A stretch of 64,000 nucleotides of DNA from Muscardinus avellanarius (Eukaryota; Chordata; Mammalia; Rodentia; Gliridae), in the NCBI GenBank assembly GCA_963383645.1, contig OY726571.1:19765599-19829598 (forward strand). The letters are read 5' to 3'. A program made the position numbers and the translations under genes. The notes below the pieces were generated by a model. It was not told the DNA's origin. It did not search any database and saw nothing but the letters and a program-made list of their open reading frames with translations. Below are positions 34,976 to 46,498 of this stretch, piece by piece (positions within the stretch are counted from its first letter, which is position 1; each line of letters starts with the position of its first letter).

Positions 34976-35265
34976 TGTTAAGTTGGGTCCTGCACTCGCG
35001 TGACTTTGTGTCACATGACCTCTGCAGGGCAAGGGAGGGGCCGAAACCCCCGCGAGAATTGGGCGTTCCTGCGAGTAAAACCCGCATCTCGCGAGATGCG
35101 TGCCTTGAAAAGGAGAGCCCGCATCCTCTAGCTTGGTGGCCCCAAGGTGCCTCGCCCTGATCAGGGAGAGCCGTGCCATTAAAACTTTACATGCCACGTG
35201 TACTGGACCTCTCTCGTGTTTTTCACACTCTGCCGTACTCACATTATTTTTTATTTTACTTATCA
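34976..35265 (+). mobile_element. Solo LTR of the non-autonomous family
   Basis: 290 bp from TGTTAAGTTGGGTCC to TTATCA, clearly the same LTR as at 27470 and 30303, with a deletion of about 30 bp around 'ctctagcttggtggcccc'. Flanks are GAGGG (34971-34975) and GGGGG (35266-35270), a probable 5-bp duplication with one change. Confidence 0.9.
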
Positions 35266-35639
35266 GGGGGGTTGCCTGTATGTAACAACAAAAGATAGAT
35301 GTAGAGAGTCTATAGAGGATTACTTTGGCAATGAAATCGGGAGACCCCAAAGTCTGTAATAATTCTTTAAAACTGGCTTCAAGATTGTTTACCGGACAAA
35401 AGTCATATCATACAGAGACTAAGTCATATCATACAGGGATTTGAAATTTGCTTTAGAAAGTAATTCCAAAAGCTTGTTAAGTCTACCAGGCAAACAATCT
35501 AGAGACACATGTCCAGGTGAAGATTGGCAGCTTGGTTTCACTCATGCCAAGGGAAACTTTTAGGTCTTTTCTGACTGGGACATAGTTCTAGATAACAATG
35601 TTACCCTAGTGTCAGCGTACAGCAAGTCTTAAGTGTACC
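35266..35639. other. Unassigned part of the retroposed segment
   Basis: No family recognised. It contains a short direct repeat, 'aagtcatatcatacaga' and 'aagtcatatcatacagg', around 35400. Confidence 0.5.
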
Positions 35640-36167
35640 AGTATTGGGAACGGCCTAGGAAGATTTGGGAAAGCTCTGATTATTAATATATTTCAAAATA
35701 AGATGATTGATAATTTCAAAAATAGTTGTATCAAAATGGCAGCAGACATGGATGAGGGGCAGATCTGTGCAAGGACTTGATTTCTGCCTCAAACAGGCAG
35801 CTATTCAAATGTAAATTAACCTAGCTCAAAGCAATTAACCAGTCAATAGAGGAGAGCTAGGACTTCTGCTTTCTAAAGAGATCTACATGATGATCTAGGG
35901 AGGATAGGGCAGGGTTTGACTTTGCCCTTCAGGAAAGGAGACATGTCACCACACCTTGCTAGGGGAGGTACCTTACAGGGAGGTTCACTATGTCAGAGTC
36001 ATGCAAACAAGATGGAGGTCATGGGTATAAAAAGTCTGATCCACGTGTAAGCCCTTTGGTGTATTCATTTCAAGTCACCCCTCCATGCCAGTCTGGTATG
36101 GAGCTGTATTTCTATTTTTTGTATTTCTATCTTTTAATAAACTTCTTTAAATCTTCCACAAAAATAA
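35640..36167 (+). mobile_element. LTR-like repeat, right arm of the inverted pair, with TATA box and poly(A) signal
   Basis: Matches 34284-34641 in inverted orientation over 35640-36057. It has TATAAAAA at 36026-36033 and AATAAA at 36136-36141, about 110 bp apart, the layout of an LTR U3-R region. The family is not identified. Confidence 0.75.
36026..36033 (+). promoter_or_regulatory. TATA box of the LTR-like repeat
   Basis: TATAAAAA in 'catgggtataaaaagtctga'. The left-arm copy has the weaker inverted form 'ccttttatatccatg'. Confidence 0.6.
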
Positions 36168-36309
36168 AAGAACCCCAGCTTGCAAGAACTCCTAAGAAAT
36201 ATAGATTTTTAATCTTTCCACCCTGGCAGGATAATAATCTGTGAAAAGAGATGAGAATATATAATCACCAAATACCTATCCACTATTTCCAGTATCTTTG
36301 CAGTTAACA

Positions 36310-36840
36310 CCTCTATTAGTCATCTTTTGCATGTACCCAAACTACCCTAAGATAAAGTAGCTTAAAACAACAAATATGATTTTTTTTCACAGTTGCTGTG
36401 CATCGGGAGTCAGGCAAAGCTACCCTCATGCTTCAGCATCAAGGTTTCTCACGAAGCTCCAATCAAGGAGTCCACGTGGCTGTGATCTTATGTGAAATAT
36501 TGGGGAAGAAATCACATCAAGCCTCACTTTTAGGGTGTTGGCAGGATCCTGTGCCCCACTGGCTATTGGCCAGGGGCTCCTCATCCCTAGCTGTGTGTGT
36601 CTTTTCACAGGATACCTCACAATGGGACAACTGGTTTCTCTCCAAGAAAGTGAACTAGAGATAGCATCATCAAGATAAGAATGATGGCTTTTGAAGAACC
36701 CAGTCTCAAAAGTGGCAGCCCATCACTTTGGCCATAGTCTGCTTGCTAGGCCTTATTATGAGACCCACCCATGTTGAGGAAGAAGGGTCTGTTCCAGAGG
36801 GCATCATCTGAATCACTTCCAATGCTGCTGCCGACCACAG
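36310..36840. repeat. Old interspersed repeat, family unassigned
   Basis: 'ctattagtcatcttttgcat', 'agtagcttaaaacaacaaat', 'tttcacagttgctgtgca', 'ggtttctcacgaagctccaa' and 'gtggcagcccatcactttgg' resemble a common ancient mammalian repeat. Confidence 0.5.
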
Positions 36841-37179
36841 AAGCCCAGGGCATCGTCTCAGGCCAGCCCATCCTCCGCTTCTTTTTTTCTTGTCGTAGAT
36901 GTTCATAGGTAACAACAAAAGGAAATTAGTCGATTTTCTGTTTTTATTTTCAACTCGCTAAATGAATCATTCTATATGGTAATTCAAAATATTTGTGGCA
37001 TAAGTAACATGCTCCCTCAAGTTATTTTCTCATGACAATCCTCTCCAATGATGATCATTAAAGTATACACATACTCATTCACATGAAATAATATTAAAGA
37101 AAAAATCACATTGAATTAACCTGATATAACCCCATATACTTAACTGTATTTCTTCTTTTCAAATGAACCGAAACTTTTC

Positions 37180-37310
37180 TTAGGACTATAGCTCTGAGGT
37201 AGAATGGTCCCGGATTTGGTGTCCTCAGTACCACACACACACACACACACACACAAAAAAAAAAAAAGAAAAAAAGAAAAAAAGAAAGAAAAGAAAAAAT
37301 GAAAAAAAAA
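37180..37310 (+). mobile_element. ID-module fragment with (CA)n/A-rich tail
   Basis: 'actatagctctgaggtagaa' and 'gtgtcctcagtaccaca' followed by (CA)n and a long A/G-rich tail to about 37310. Confidence 0.7.
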
Positions 37311-37765
37311 AAACTATAAAAGAAGTGTTGCGAACAACATGCATAAATTAAATATCTTTGTTACATACTTTTATAACATTAGTAAAATACTTTTTTTAAA
37401 ATTTTTGTCTTTTACTACTAAAAATTGACATTAAGTTCCCTAAAGTGACTTCAAAATAAAAGAGCTATTGAATGTAAAATCCTTAGTTTCACTTTCAGTC
37501 ATTTGTGTCTTCCTTTTGTTTTCAGTTTGGGCATTAATTGTACTTTATTTGGAAGTTACTCAGTGACAATATCCTATGTGGCACAATTCCAGGAAAAAAT
37601 GAAAATAATTTTTTTAAAGTATGGAAGTTTTGCTTCAAGGAGTCATCTACTAATTATAGAATTGCAGATACCACATTTTAGACCAGGAAGATGTCAGAGG
37701 GATAAGATATAAGTTGTAGTTTCTCTTTTTATTTGCTTCATAGAGCTCATTAAAGACAGGGGGCG

Positions 37766-37976
37766 TTGTGTGAATGTGTGTGAGTGTGTATGTGTTTGTG
37801 TGAGTGTGTGAGTGTGTCTGTGTGAGTGTGTGTGAGTGTGTGAGTGTATGTTTGTGTGAGTGTGTGAGTTGTGAGTGTGAGAGCGTGTCTGAGTGTGAGT
37901 GTGTCTGAGTGTGTCTGTGAGTGTGTGAGTGTGAGTGTGTGTGAGTGTGTGTGAGTGTGTGTGAGTGTGTGTGTGC
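37766..37976 (+). repeat. GTGA/GTGT minisatellite
   Basis: Irregular 6-10-bp units of the type TGTGTGAG, with TGTCTGAG variants in the centre. It explains the His/Thr-rich frame on the other strand. Confidence 0.93.
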
Positions 37977-37999
37977 ATGCTTATAGTAGTAGTAGTAAA

Positions 38000-38935
38000 C
38001 ATATAATTGTCTAGAATGGGGCTACAGTCAAGATTCTGGTGTTTCCTAGTATTTTTTCTCTACCATTTTATTTTATTGCTTCTTATAATGTGTCTGAGCC
38101 AAACAGAAACAAGACACACAGTGTACTCATTATCACACAGTTTGCAGCTAAGTGCTGTTTCTTGTTATAAGACAATCTCAGTCCAGCTGTTTCTAATATT
38201 GCAAGATTTTTTAAAAGGCTCTGAAAAATAAACAGTGTAATTGTTATAGCAAGGAAGCAACTTAACCTTGAAAAGTATCAGAGCCAAGAGAAGAGGCAGG
38301 AAGGGGTGATTTTTTTAAAGGGATTTCTTATTTTGGGTGTTTTTTCTTTTCTTGTCCCAATTGCTTCAATTTGAGGAATATGTAAAACACTCATTTTAGT
38401 ACAAAAGTACCAAAGGATAAATTCTACTATGAAATATTTATCTTAGAATAATGTGGAGCTTGGGATAAAGGGTTGGATATAAGTATTGGAGATGCCCCAG
38501 GAGAAGCCTGGGAAACAGTGGGAGAAGTCAATAGGGAATGGGAAGAGGTCAGTGAGTATGATTTTAAGAAAATTGGGGAATATAAATTGCATTTTAGAGA
38601 AATTTTCACTCTGAGTCAAGGGAATGAGATGTTTGTGCTTGCTCATGGGTTAGTCATGAACTCGGAGTGTCCTAGGCTGGTGGTATTGAGGAGGTAAACT
38701 CCCAGGTGCTTCTGATTCTAGAATTTTTGACATATGAGAAAATAGGCGCATAGCCAATGGAAAGTTTTTAGCAGATAGTTGCTGGGATGGGTTGTTGAAG
38801 ATAAATGCTCACAGAAGCAAAAGGATGGGCTAGCAAAATGAATAAAATAAATCCAAGGGATTTGGGCAGAACATCAGAAGCTCTATTACAATACTCTAGA
38901 TTTTTTTTTATGTATTTGGTGAAATTCTAAACTAA
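38000..38935. other. Intergenic stretch, nothing recognised
   Basis: Contains short open frames on both strands at 38430-38700, without homology I know. Confidence 0.5.
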
Positions 38936-38985
38936 TCTCTTTCTCTCTCTCCCTCTCTCCCTCTCTCATCTTCTCTCTCTCTCAT

Positions 38986-39035
<50 letters not shown>

Positions 39036-39045
39036 CTCTCTCTCA
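38936..39045 (+). repeat. (CT)n-rich microsatellite
   Basis: CT runs with CCCTCT and CATCTT interruptions, at the tail side of the next SINE. Confidence 0.95.
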
Positions 39046-39047
39046 TA

Positions 39048-39215
39048 AGGAGATAAGGAGATTGAACCCAGGGGTATTCTACCTCTGAACTACATCCAGT
39101 CTGTTTTATTTTTTATTTTGAAACAGGTTCTTGCTAAGCTGCCGAGACTGGTCTTGAACCTGTGATCCTCCTGTCTCAACCTCCCAAGTACTGAGACTAT
39201 AGGCATGCATGAACA
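39048..39215 (-). mobile_element. B1-ID SINE
   Basis: 'ggagattgaacccaggggta' to 'ctataggcatgcatgaacat', shortened in the head. Confidence 0.85.
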
Positions 39216-39554
39216 TCATAGACAAAATAGCTAAATCATATTCTACTAGCTACTTCCAAAAGCACTTCAAACTGCATGAGTCTAAAGTCAGAATCTTACC
39301 CGTTATGTGTGGTTCTCTCATAATGTCTTTATGAATTATGTCAGCTCTCTTCCAGTTGGGCAAGCTCCAAATTGTACAATGATATAAAACCCTCCTCTTT
39401 AGATTCCAATGCCAATGCAGTACCAAGTTCTGTCAGAATCACCTTCTAAGTGTCTCAGATCTATCCACTGCTCCCACCTATTTTGCTACTGACCTAGTGC
39501 AAGTCACTGTCCTGTCTTACCTGCCTTTTTGCAATAGCTCACTAATGTGAGAAT

Positions 39555-39710
39555 CATGTGAGATCTTTATGTATATTAATTGATTTAATCCTAACCCTAG
39601 TATGCCAGTATTATGATTCTCCTGCTCTCACTTGTGAGATACACTGTTTTACAATATCACACTACAGGCAAGTGGTGTTTGTGGAACCTGGTCTTGGGCC
39701 TCTGAATATT
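39555..39710 (-). repeat. MIR-like relic
   Basis: 'attgatttaatcctaaccct', 'agtattatgattctcctgct' and 'cactacaggcaagtggtgtt' fit an inverted MIR. Confidence 0.55.
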
Positions 39711-40740
39711 ATAATCAGCACTATTGAAACTTGTCTAGAGAAACAAATATTTCATTGGCCTTGAACTCTAAGAAAAATCTATTGTGACTGTTTTAATCAA
39801 AGTGATCCTGCACCTTCAATTTAGCCTTATGAAATAGAAATTAATTCTTCTTCATATTGGAGTACCTTAAACTATGACTTTAAGCAAGATTGGGACTGTA
39901 AAATTCAAATTTGGGCTCATTATACTTTTTCTGCCCAGATCGTCTTCCTTCTGTAACCAGACATTTGACTTACTACAGAGAATACATGTGGGGAAACTCA
40001 AGGACTAATGACTTAACATGCTTTTAGACTGTGTCTGTCATATATCAGCTCTTTCAAGACAGCCTTGGGCAAGTGCTGCATCACAGTCTATTTATGGTTG
40101 AATTCACTGACAAGTGCCTAAAACGCAGCTCTTCTACCCCTGTTGCTTACAGAAGTACACATGTAATTTAGATTCCAGATGGACAGGAGGTGGGCATGAC
40201 AACTTGTTTTGAAAACCAAAAAAGCTGACCTGTATTAACATCTTACATTAACACAAAGATGGATTCCATGACTCTTTGTAGAGTAATTGGCTCCTTTATT
40301 TTAAAGTAACTTTAAAATACACATTTTCCTAGATGATGTTCTATATTAGAATACAATGAATGAGTTTAAAATCAAAATCTCTGTAGCTGAGTTGAGGCCA
40401 TACCCAGAATTCCAGAGTCTCTAAACCTACTAACTTTCCTGGAGGGCACATTTTCTTTTCTTTTCAGAAAAAGGAGTACTTTGAAAAGAAAAATCAACAA
40501 TTTATACTCTCTCTCCTGATGTCATCCCCCCATCTATTGATGGGTAATGTTCAATTGGCTGATGTCTGATGCCTTTGAGGGCTCCCAGGTTGGGAGGCTG
40601 GAATTGACTTTTGCTCTTTCTTTAGCTCCAAGGTCTACGGAAGCAGGCAGCAACCCTCAGTCACGTTTCTTACTCTCAGTTGTGATAATTGGCAATGATC
40701 ACTTTCCCTTAAATTGGTCTTCTGTGTCTCTTGCGTTTTT
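39711..40740. other. Intergenic stretch, nothing recognised
   Basis: Unique-looking AT-rich sequence with no exon-like or repeat signature I can support. Confidence 0.5.
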
Positions 40741-41222
40741 TAGCTTCTCCTCCTTTCCCTCCATTCCTCCTCCTCCCTCTCTTCCTCCTCCTCCTCTTTG
40801 TCTTTCTCTTCCTCCTCCTCCTTCTTCTCTTTCTTCTTTTGTGGTATTGGAAATTGAATCTAGATGCATTTGACTTCCAAGATATACCTCTAGCCCTTTT
40901 TTTTTTGCAGATCTGGCTACACCCCCTGCCCTATTTTTTTTTCTTTATTTTGAAACAGGGTCTCACTGAGCTGCGGGGGGGCTCACTAAGTAGCTGAGGC
41001 TGTCCGCAAACCACGATCCTACGATCTCAGCCTCCCCAATGCTGGGATTACAAGCATATGCACACCACGCCTGGCTCCATTTTTTAATTTTTTGTTTTGA
41101 AACAAATCTTGCTAGTTTGCTGAGAGTCTTGCTAAGTTATTGAGGCTGTTTTTGAGCTGACAGTCCTCTAGTCTCAGCTTCCCAAGTACCGGGATTATAG
41201 GTGTGTGCCACCACACCTAGCT
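40741..41222 (-). mobile_element. Nested B1-ID SINEs behind a (CCT)n tract
   Basis: A CCT/TCC-rich tract (40741-40837) precedes an ID module (40838-40896). A second SINE (40897-41077, with a shortened ID) follows, then the outer copy's linker and B1 head (41078-41222, ending 'gtgccaccacacctagct'). Confidence 0.82.
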
Positions 41223-41568
41223 AACATTCTCTTTCTAGAAGCTTCTAAGTTACTAAAGGAGTCATTGTCTCTATATAACCGAAGACATGGTAAACACATG
41301 GCAAGTTCAAGGGACATTCATACAAAATCCTTTGTAAAACAAGAGACATCCTAATTGTGTATTTCTTTATAATCATATGGTATTGTTTTTATTGACCCTG
41401 GAGACATAATACAATGCTAGATATACTAATAGCTCAGAATGAAGTTTCCTACTTACCAAAGTAACTACATATAAATTACAACATAGTGGGTACAAATAGG
41501 TTTTAGGCAGGTCTAAATGCATTCAAGTCTTGTTTCTCTTTTTCCTCCTTTTTCTTTCTTTTCTTTCT

Positions 41569-41783
41569 TTTTTTTTTTTTTTGCGGTACTGGGGATGGAA
41601 TTCAGGGACAGTCTAACTCCAAGCCACACATCCAGTCCTATTTTATATTCTTTAGTTTGAAACAGGCTCTCACTGAGTGGCAAGGGGTCTCAATAGGTAG
41701 CTGAGGCTAGCCACGAACTGAGATCCTTCGGTCTCAGCCTCCCAGATGTTGAGATTCCAATCACGTGCCACCATGCCCACTCT
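41569..41783 (-). mobile_element. B1-ID SINE
   Basis: 'ggtactggggatggaattca' to 'acgtgccaccatgcccac'. Confidence 0.9.
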
Positions 41784-42350
41784 TGTTTTCATTTCTAAGG
41801 GTCCCAAGTTAGATAAAGGTGTTATTCTATGATTTACAGCATTCATAGAATGGGACAGATAGTTATAAGATACTTAAATATTTTCTTATTCCATTATCAC
41901 TCCTGTGTCAGGCAGTTGTGATGATTGGATACAAGAATTTTCAATAATTTTTCTAACTTTGGGCAGAGGCTGTCTTGATGTTTACACTTAACCTGACTCC
42001 TCTTCTGTTTGTTAGTGGAAATGTTACTTTGTAGAGATAGGGGGAAAGGGTCTATGTAAACATAGGACTGCCTTTTTATATAGAAGTAGAACAGAGTTTT
42101 ATATAGTAATATTTGCTTCTGATGTAAAAGAGAGGAGCCATCCCACAATTTGCAAAAATATTCTCCATTCTAGAAATAGGATGCATCTCTTACTGGATGG
42201 AGTGAGTCTTCGAAGAGACCTTTCTAGTAGCTGACCAGACAAGCAAGGCTCCCAGACACCAGAAATAATTACTAAGCTTCAGTCTAGCTCTCTCAGTTGT
42301 CTCCTAATGAAAGTAACCCGATCCTTTTTTCTCCAACTGTGAAAGCCAGA
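41784..42350. other. Intergenic stretch, nothing recognised
   Basis: No element seen ahead of the L1 fragment. Confidence 0.5.
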
Positions 42351-42354
42351 AAAG

Positions 42355-43030
42355 ACTAACAGTGCAATCACTTTGGAAAACAATATGGAGGATCCTCAGA
42401 AGAATGGGAACGAACTTACCATATGATCCAGCAATACCACTTCTGGGTATCTACTCAAATGAATGGAAACCAAGCAACCAAACTAATGCATGTGTATCTA
42501 TGTTTATAGCTGCACAATTCACAATTGCCAAACTATGGAGCCAGCCAAAATGTCCATCAACAGATGAAAGAGTTAAAAACTATGGGATATATACACAATG
42601 GAATTTTATTCAGCCATAAAGAAAAATATAGTTATGTCATTTACAGGGAAATAGATGGAACTGGAAAACATTATGCTAAGTGAGATTAGTCAGCCACAAA
42701 AAATTAGAAATTGGATGTTCTCCTTAACATATGGAAGCTAGGAAGAAAATAGGTCATAGGAAGAACTCTAGATGAAGGAGATACTATAGATGAGAAAATA
42801 AGGCAACCTAACTGAGGGGGAGGAGAGAGAGGGAAACTCCCTAATGTACATGATGTACATTCACAAACATATCAAAGCCAATCACTAAGCCAAACATGAG
42901 GACAGGAAGGGGACGAGAATGAGGTGGGAGTTGAGTAAGGGCAAATTGGGTGATGTGTGCATGTATGCCTCCACCATATTTTACCCCATTAAGATAAATG
43001 ACTACAGTGCACCAATTAAAAAAATTTTTA
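42355..43030 (+). mobile_element. L1 3' end with ORF2 C-terminus
   Basis: An open stretch at 42362-42619 encodes the ORF2 C-terminal pattern LPYDPAIPLLGIY, MFIAAQFTIAKLWSQPKCPS and IYTQWNFIQP. The ORF2 end and 3' UTR follow ('atggaactggaaaacattat', 'cctaatgtacatgatgtaca') and then the end 'cagtgcaccaattaaaa'. It is truncated at the 5' side and dead, and is the reference for the other L1 3' ends here. Confidence 0.92.
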
Positions 43031-43035
43031 AAAAA

Positions 43036-43410
43036 AGTTGGGTGTGGTGGTGCACACTTGTATTCCCAGCATTTGGGAGGCAGAGGATCGTGGTTCATGG
43101 ATAGCCTCAGGTACTTAGAGAGATACTTTGCAACTCAGTGAGACCCTGTTTCAAAAATAAAAGGACTAGCCCGGCGTGGTGGTCCACGCTTATAATCCCC
43201 GCGTTTGGGAGGTGGAGACAGGAGGATGGCGCAGGTTCGAAGCCAGCCCCTCTTGCTTATGAGACCCTGTTTCCAAATAAAAATATAAAAATAGGTCTGG
43301 GAGTGTAGCCCGGAGGTAGAAGGGCTTCCAGAAACTCCAGTACCACCAAAAAAATAAAAATAAAAAATAAAAAAATAAACTAAAAAATAGGGGTGGGGGT
43401 AAAGAAAAAA
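43036..43410 (+). mobile_element. B1-ID SINE with a variant-subfamily SINE nested in its linker
   Basis: Outer head 43036-43165 ('gttgggtgtggtggtgcaca'). The inner variant element is at about 43167-43345 ('cccggcgtggtggtccacgc' to 'actccagtaccacc'). A remnant of the outer ID ('aaaaaataggggtgggggta') lies at about 43382-43400. Confidence 0.85.
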
Positions 43411-44610
43411 AGAAAGGACTAACAGTTTTCAGGTAATCTGGAAATGGAGTCTCAGAAGATGTAAAATCCTGCCTTAGTCTCTAAGAACAATCAGAGATTC
43501 TAGACAGCACTTCCCAAGTTAAACATGAACAATTTAACAAGAAATGATTTGTCAAAATGACCTACTGCCAAAATAGCAACCTACAGATATAAAGAAATCT
43601 TAGAGAAGAGGCCCAGTTGAACATTAAATTGTTGAAGTAGAAGGAAATATTGACATAACCACAATAAAGGCAGAGAAAAAACAAAAAAGATTAAAGCAAA
43701 AAAGGCCATAATAGAAAAGACAGATGAGAAAATATGACATACAGAGCATAAGTGTTTCTGAAGTAGATAACCCACATAAAAGGGAAAATATGAGATAAGA
43801 CAGCACAAAAAATTTCCCTGAAAAGAAGAAAGGACTGAATCGGAAAATCGAAAGGGTACATGCTGAATGTATTTAAGTAAAGCTATAGAATTGTATAAAA
43901 ATAAAAATGTAATTGTTGAGGCATTCAATCTGCATAAAGGAAGAAATTGGGAAAATTTTATTTGGACTCAAACCTTTTCAAAATAGCAATCAGTGTTTAA
44001 AGAGAAGGATTATACAGGTTTTCTAGATAAGATCCCTGAGAGAAGAAGCCTGAGCTGACTCTTCTGTAGCAATTCATGACATATAGCACATGATTTATAA
44101 ATCCTTGTTAAATGAAAAGACAAGAAATCCCCAAGGAAAAAGTGAATGCTTATAGAATATTGTAGGTGGTCAACCTCTCATTAAAAAATCAAGGCACAAT
44201 CTGGAAAGTGAAGCCACCCAAGAAATATATCTCCTAGTAAATAATCTTGAAAAAGCCTAGTTATGCAATAGTGGAATATAAATAAAAAGCTTGGAAATAT
44301 AAGTTATGATACTGTAATACTTTTACAAAAATCATATATTTATTTTTTCCAAATGTAGAGCTGAAAGAAAGGACCAAGAGAGGAAACCTGTGTTAGAGAC
44401 TAGGATGCACTGGATCACAGAATTAAGAGTGAAGTATTTTTAGACCAACATATTAAAAATGTCTTGATGTCCAAGAAATTTGGAAAAAAGAGAAAAAGGA
44501 ATTTTTAGGAAGAATTATGGGACATCTGAAAGTATAGATCAGTACCATTTAATATTTGTTGTTGAATGACTTTTTTTGAATGAAGAATCTTTCTAAAAGT
44601 TAGCCACATT
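43411..44610. other. AT-rich intergenic stretch, nothing recognised
   Basis: Purine-rich on the + strand in places. The open frame on the minus strand (43581-43928) is hydrophobic because of A/T richness and lacks homology. Confidence 0.5.
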
Positions 44611-44616
44611 ACACCC

Positions 44617-44619
44617 TAA

Positions 44620-44660
<41 letters not shown>

Positions 44661-44668
44661 TGTGAGTG
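44617..44668 (+). repeat. (TG)n microsatellite
   Basis: TG units with one TATG interruption. Confidence 0.95.
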
Positions 44669-44724
44669 TATAAAGTTAGAATCTGAGATTCATGATGAGT
44701 GTTGTTTGAATAGAGCATTGCTCT

Positions 44725-44805
44725 ATTTTTTAGCACTGACAGTAGTCAAGCACCTACTTTGTGGCAAAGTAGATGTTCAATAAATATTTGTTGAACAAGG
44801 ATATT
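44725..44805 (+). repeat. MIR/L2 3'-end relic
   Basis: 'gcacctactttgtggcaaag' and 'ttcaataaatatttgttgaa' are the hallmark 3' end of these old elements. Confidence 0.7.
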
Positions 44806-44867
44806 TTGTTTTAATTGCTTTACAATACTTTTATACATTAAATGTTTCCTTAAGAGACAATTAGTAG

Positions 44868-45064
44868 CCAGGTGTGGTGGTACATGCTTGTAATCCCAGC
44901 ATTTGGGAGGCTGAGACAGGAGGATCGCCAGCCAGCCTCAGCTATTACTTAGTGAGGCCATTTGCAACTCAGTGAGACCTTGTTTCAAAATAAAGAATAA
45001 AAAATAGGAAGTGTAGCTTAGAGGTAGAATGTCCCTGGTTCCATCCTCAGTACCACAAAAAAAG
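44868..45064 (+). mobile_element. B1-ID SINE with target duplication
   Basis: 'gccaggtggtgg'-type head (gccaggtgtggtggtacatg) to 'ttccatcctcagtaccac'. Flanks read 'gagacaattagta' and 'gagagaattagta', a duplication with one or two changes. Confidence 0.9.
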
Positions 45065-45079
45065 AGAGAGAATTAGTAA

Positions 45080-46289
45080 AAGTGGTGACAAGATTCATAT
45101 ACCTTTTACTGAATTACAGTCCTCTATTAGGGAAAATCATCCCATTCAACCTAGCATGTGGCCTTGTGGGTTACACAGTGGAATGTTGAGGAGGGAAGGG
45201 GACACCTTCCTAGCCTGATGGGTCATCTAAATCAACCCTGGCCACCAGTGGGTTGACTGATATCCCAGCCAGCCAGATCACTCTCACATTAGACATCATA
45301 GATTTGAATATTTACTTTCAATATTAAGGCAAAGGGACTTTAATTTTATAAATGCCAGCTTCTACAGAAGAAAAAAAATGCAGGAACCATTTGAAGCCTT
45401 CAGAACACTGACAGACTTCAAAACCTATCATTTGGGCCTTTTTTATATAATGAATTTCTTGGAATCTGCCAAACTCTGGTGCTTATACTTCCTTTTCCAG
45501 TCAAAATCCATAGAGGAGATATGTGCTCTATTTACAGATTCCTGCCTGTTATTAATATTGTGGTGAGGACATTTTTAAAATAGTGGACTATTTCCCCAAA
45601 TATAAGCTTCTTAGCCCATTCTATGTACAAAGGAAACCAGCAGACCAAGATGCTGACAAGAAAAAACTATGACTTTGTAAATGTCAGTAAATGTATCATT
45701 ATGGTCTAGTGAGAGTTTAAAAACATTTTATTCTAACTTTTCATTATTGGATCTGAAGTGTGTGAGACCTCTCATGTGAGCAACAGAAGTCAAATATAAT
45801 ATAATCACTGTTGTTATAGCAATTGATACTTATGAAACTAAACTCAAATAGGCATCAACATATATTTTTTATAAGAGAGCAAGTTCCTTCAAATTTAAGA
45901 AGAAATAAAACTTGACGTCCTATTTATCTATATATTTTTTTCAAAATTGGGAGATTAGTTCCCATGAGTGTTCATGCAGGATACAACTCATGTGGCCTCT
46001 ATTTGAATATGTGTCTTTCGTCTCTCTTTCATATGAACTTAACAACTGTTTGAAACTTGGAACTCACCTTTTCCACTCAAATGATTTGATAATCAGTTCT
46101 TTCCCCCCACTTTTTCCATCTGTAAGCAACTGTTAATTCTTTGAAAATGACTGCTGACCATGCATCATTGATAAAACAGAATGCTTCTTGGCCAAATGAA
46201 ACCATAAGTGTAAGTTTTATAAGCCAAACACTCCATTTTGTTACCTTTCATCTCATTTCCTAAGCTACTGAAAGTAAATACAGAACCAT
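45080..46289. other. Intergenic stretch, nothing recognised
   Basis: Unique-looking sequence without recognised repeats, exons or extended open frames. Confidence 0.5.
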
Positions 46290-46290
46290 T

Positions 46291-46498
46291 TTTTTTTTTT
46301 AATACTGGGAATGGAACCCAGGGGCCTTCTACCTTTGGCTATACCTCCAGATCTATTTTATATTTTATTTGGAAACAGGGTCTCACTAAGTTTCTGAAGG
46401 CCTCTCTAAATAGCTGAGGCTGGCTTCAAACCTGCATGATCCTCCTGTCTCAGCTTCCCAAGTACTGGGATTACAAGAGTGCGCCACCACATCCGGCT
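46291..46498 (-). mobile_element. B1-ID SINE
   Basis: 'actgggaatggaacccaggg' to 'gcgccaccacatccggct'. Flanked by CAGAACCATTTT and CAGAATCATTTT, one difference. Confidence 0.9.

Larger units (their letters stand above)
34791..36183 (+). mobile_element. Retroposed segment with 16-bp target duplication
   Basis: AAGAACCCCAGCTTGC occurs at 34791-34806 and again, identically, at 36168-36183. The insert 34807-36167 ends with AATAAA (36136-36141) followed about 18 bases later by an A-rich tail (36159-36167). The left copy follows TT, giving the TT/AAGA site typical of L1 endonuclease. This is what LINE-driven insertion of a polyadenylated RNA leaves behind. Its 3' half is an LTR-like repeat with a TATA box, and a solo LTR entered it later. 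The source transcript is unknown. Confidence 0.75.

Noticed and set aside
37766..37976. CRISPR-like direct repeats
   Set aside because: Units are 6-10 bp with no spacers and the genome is mammalian.
37694..38002. His/Thr-rich 102-codon frame
   Set aside because: Translation of the GTGA minisatellite.
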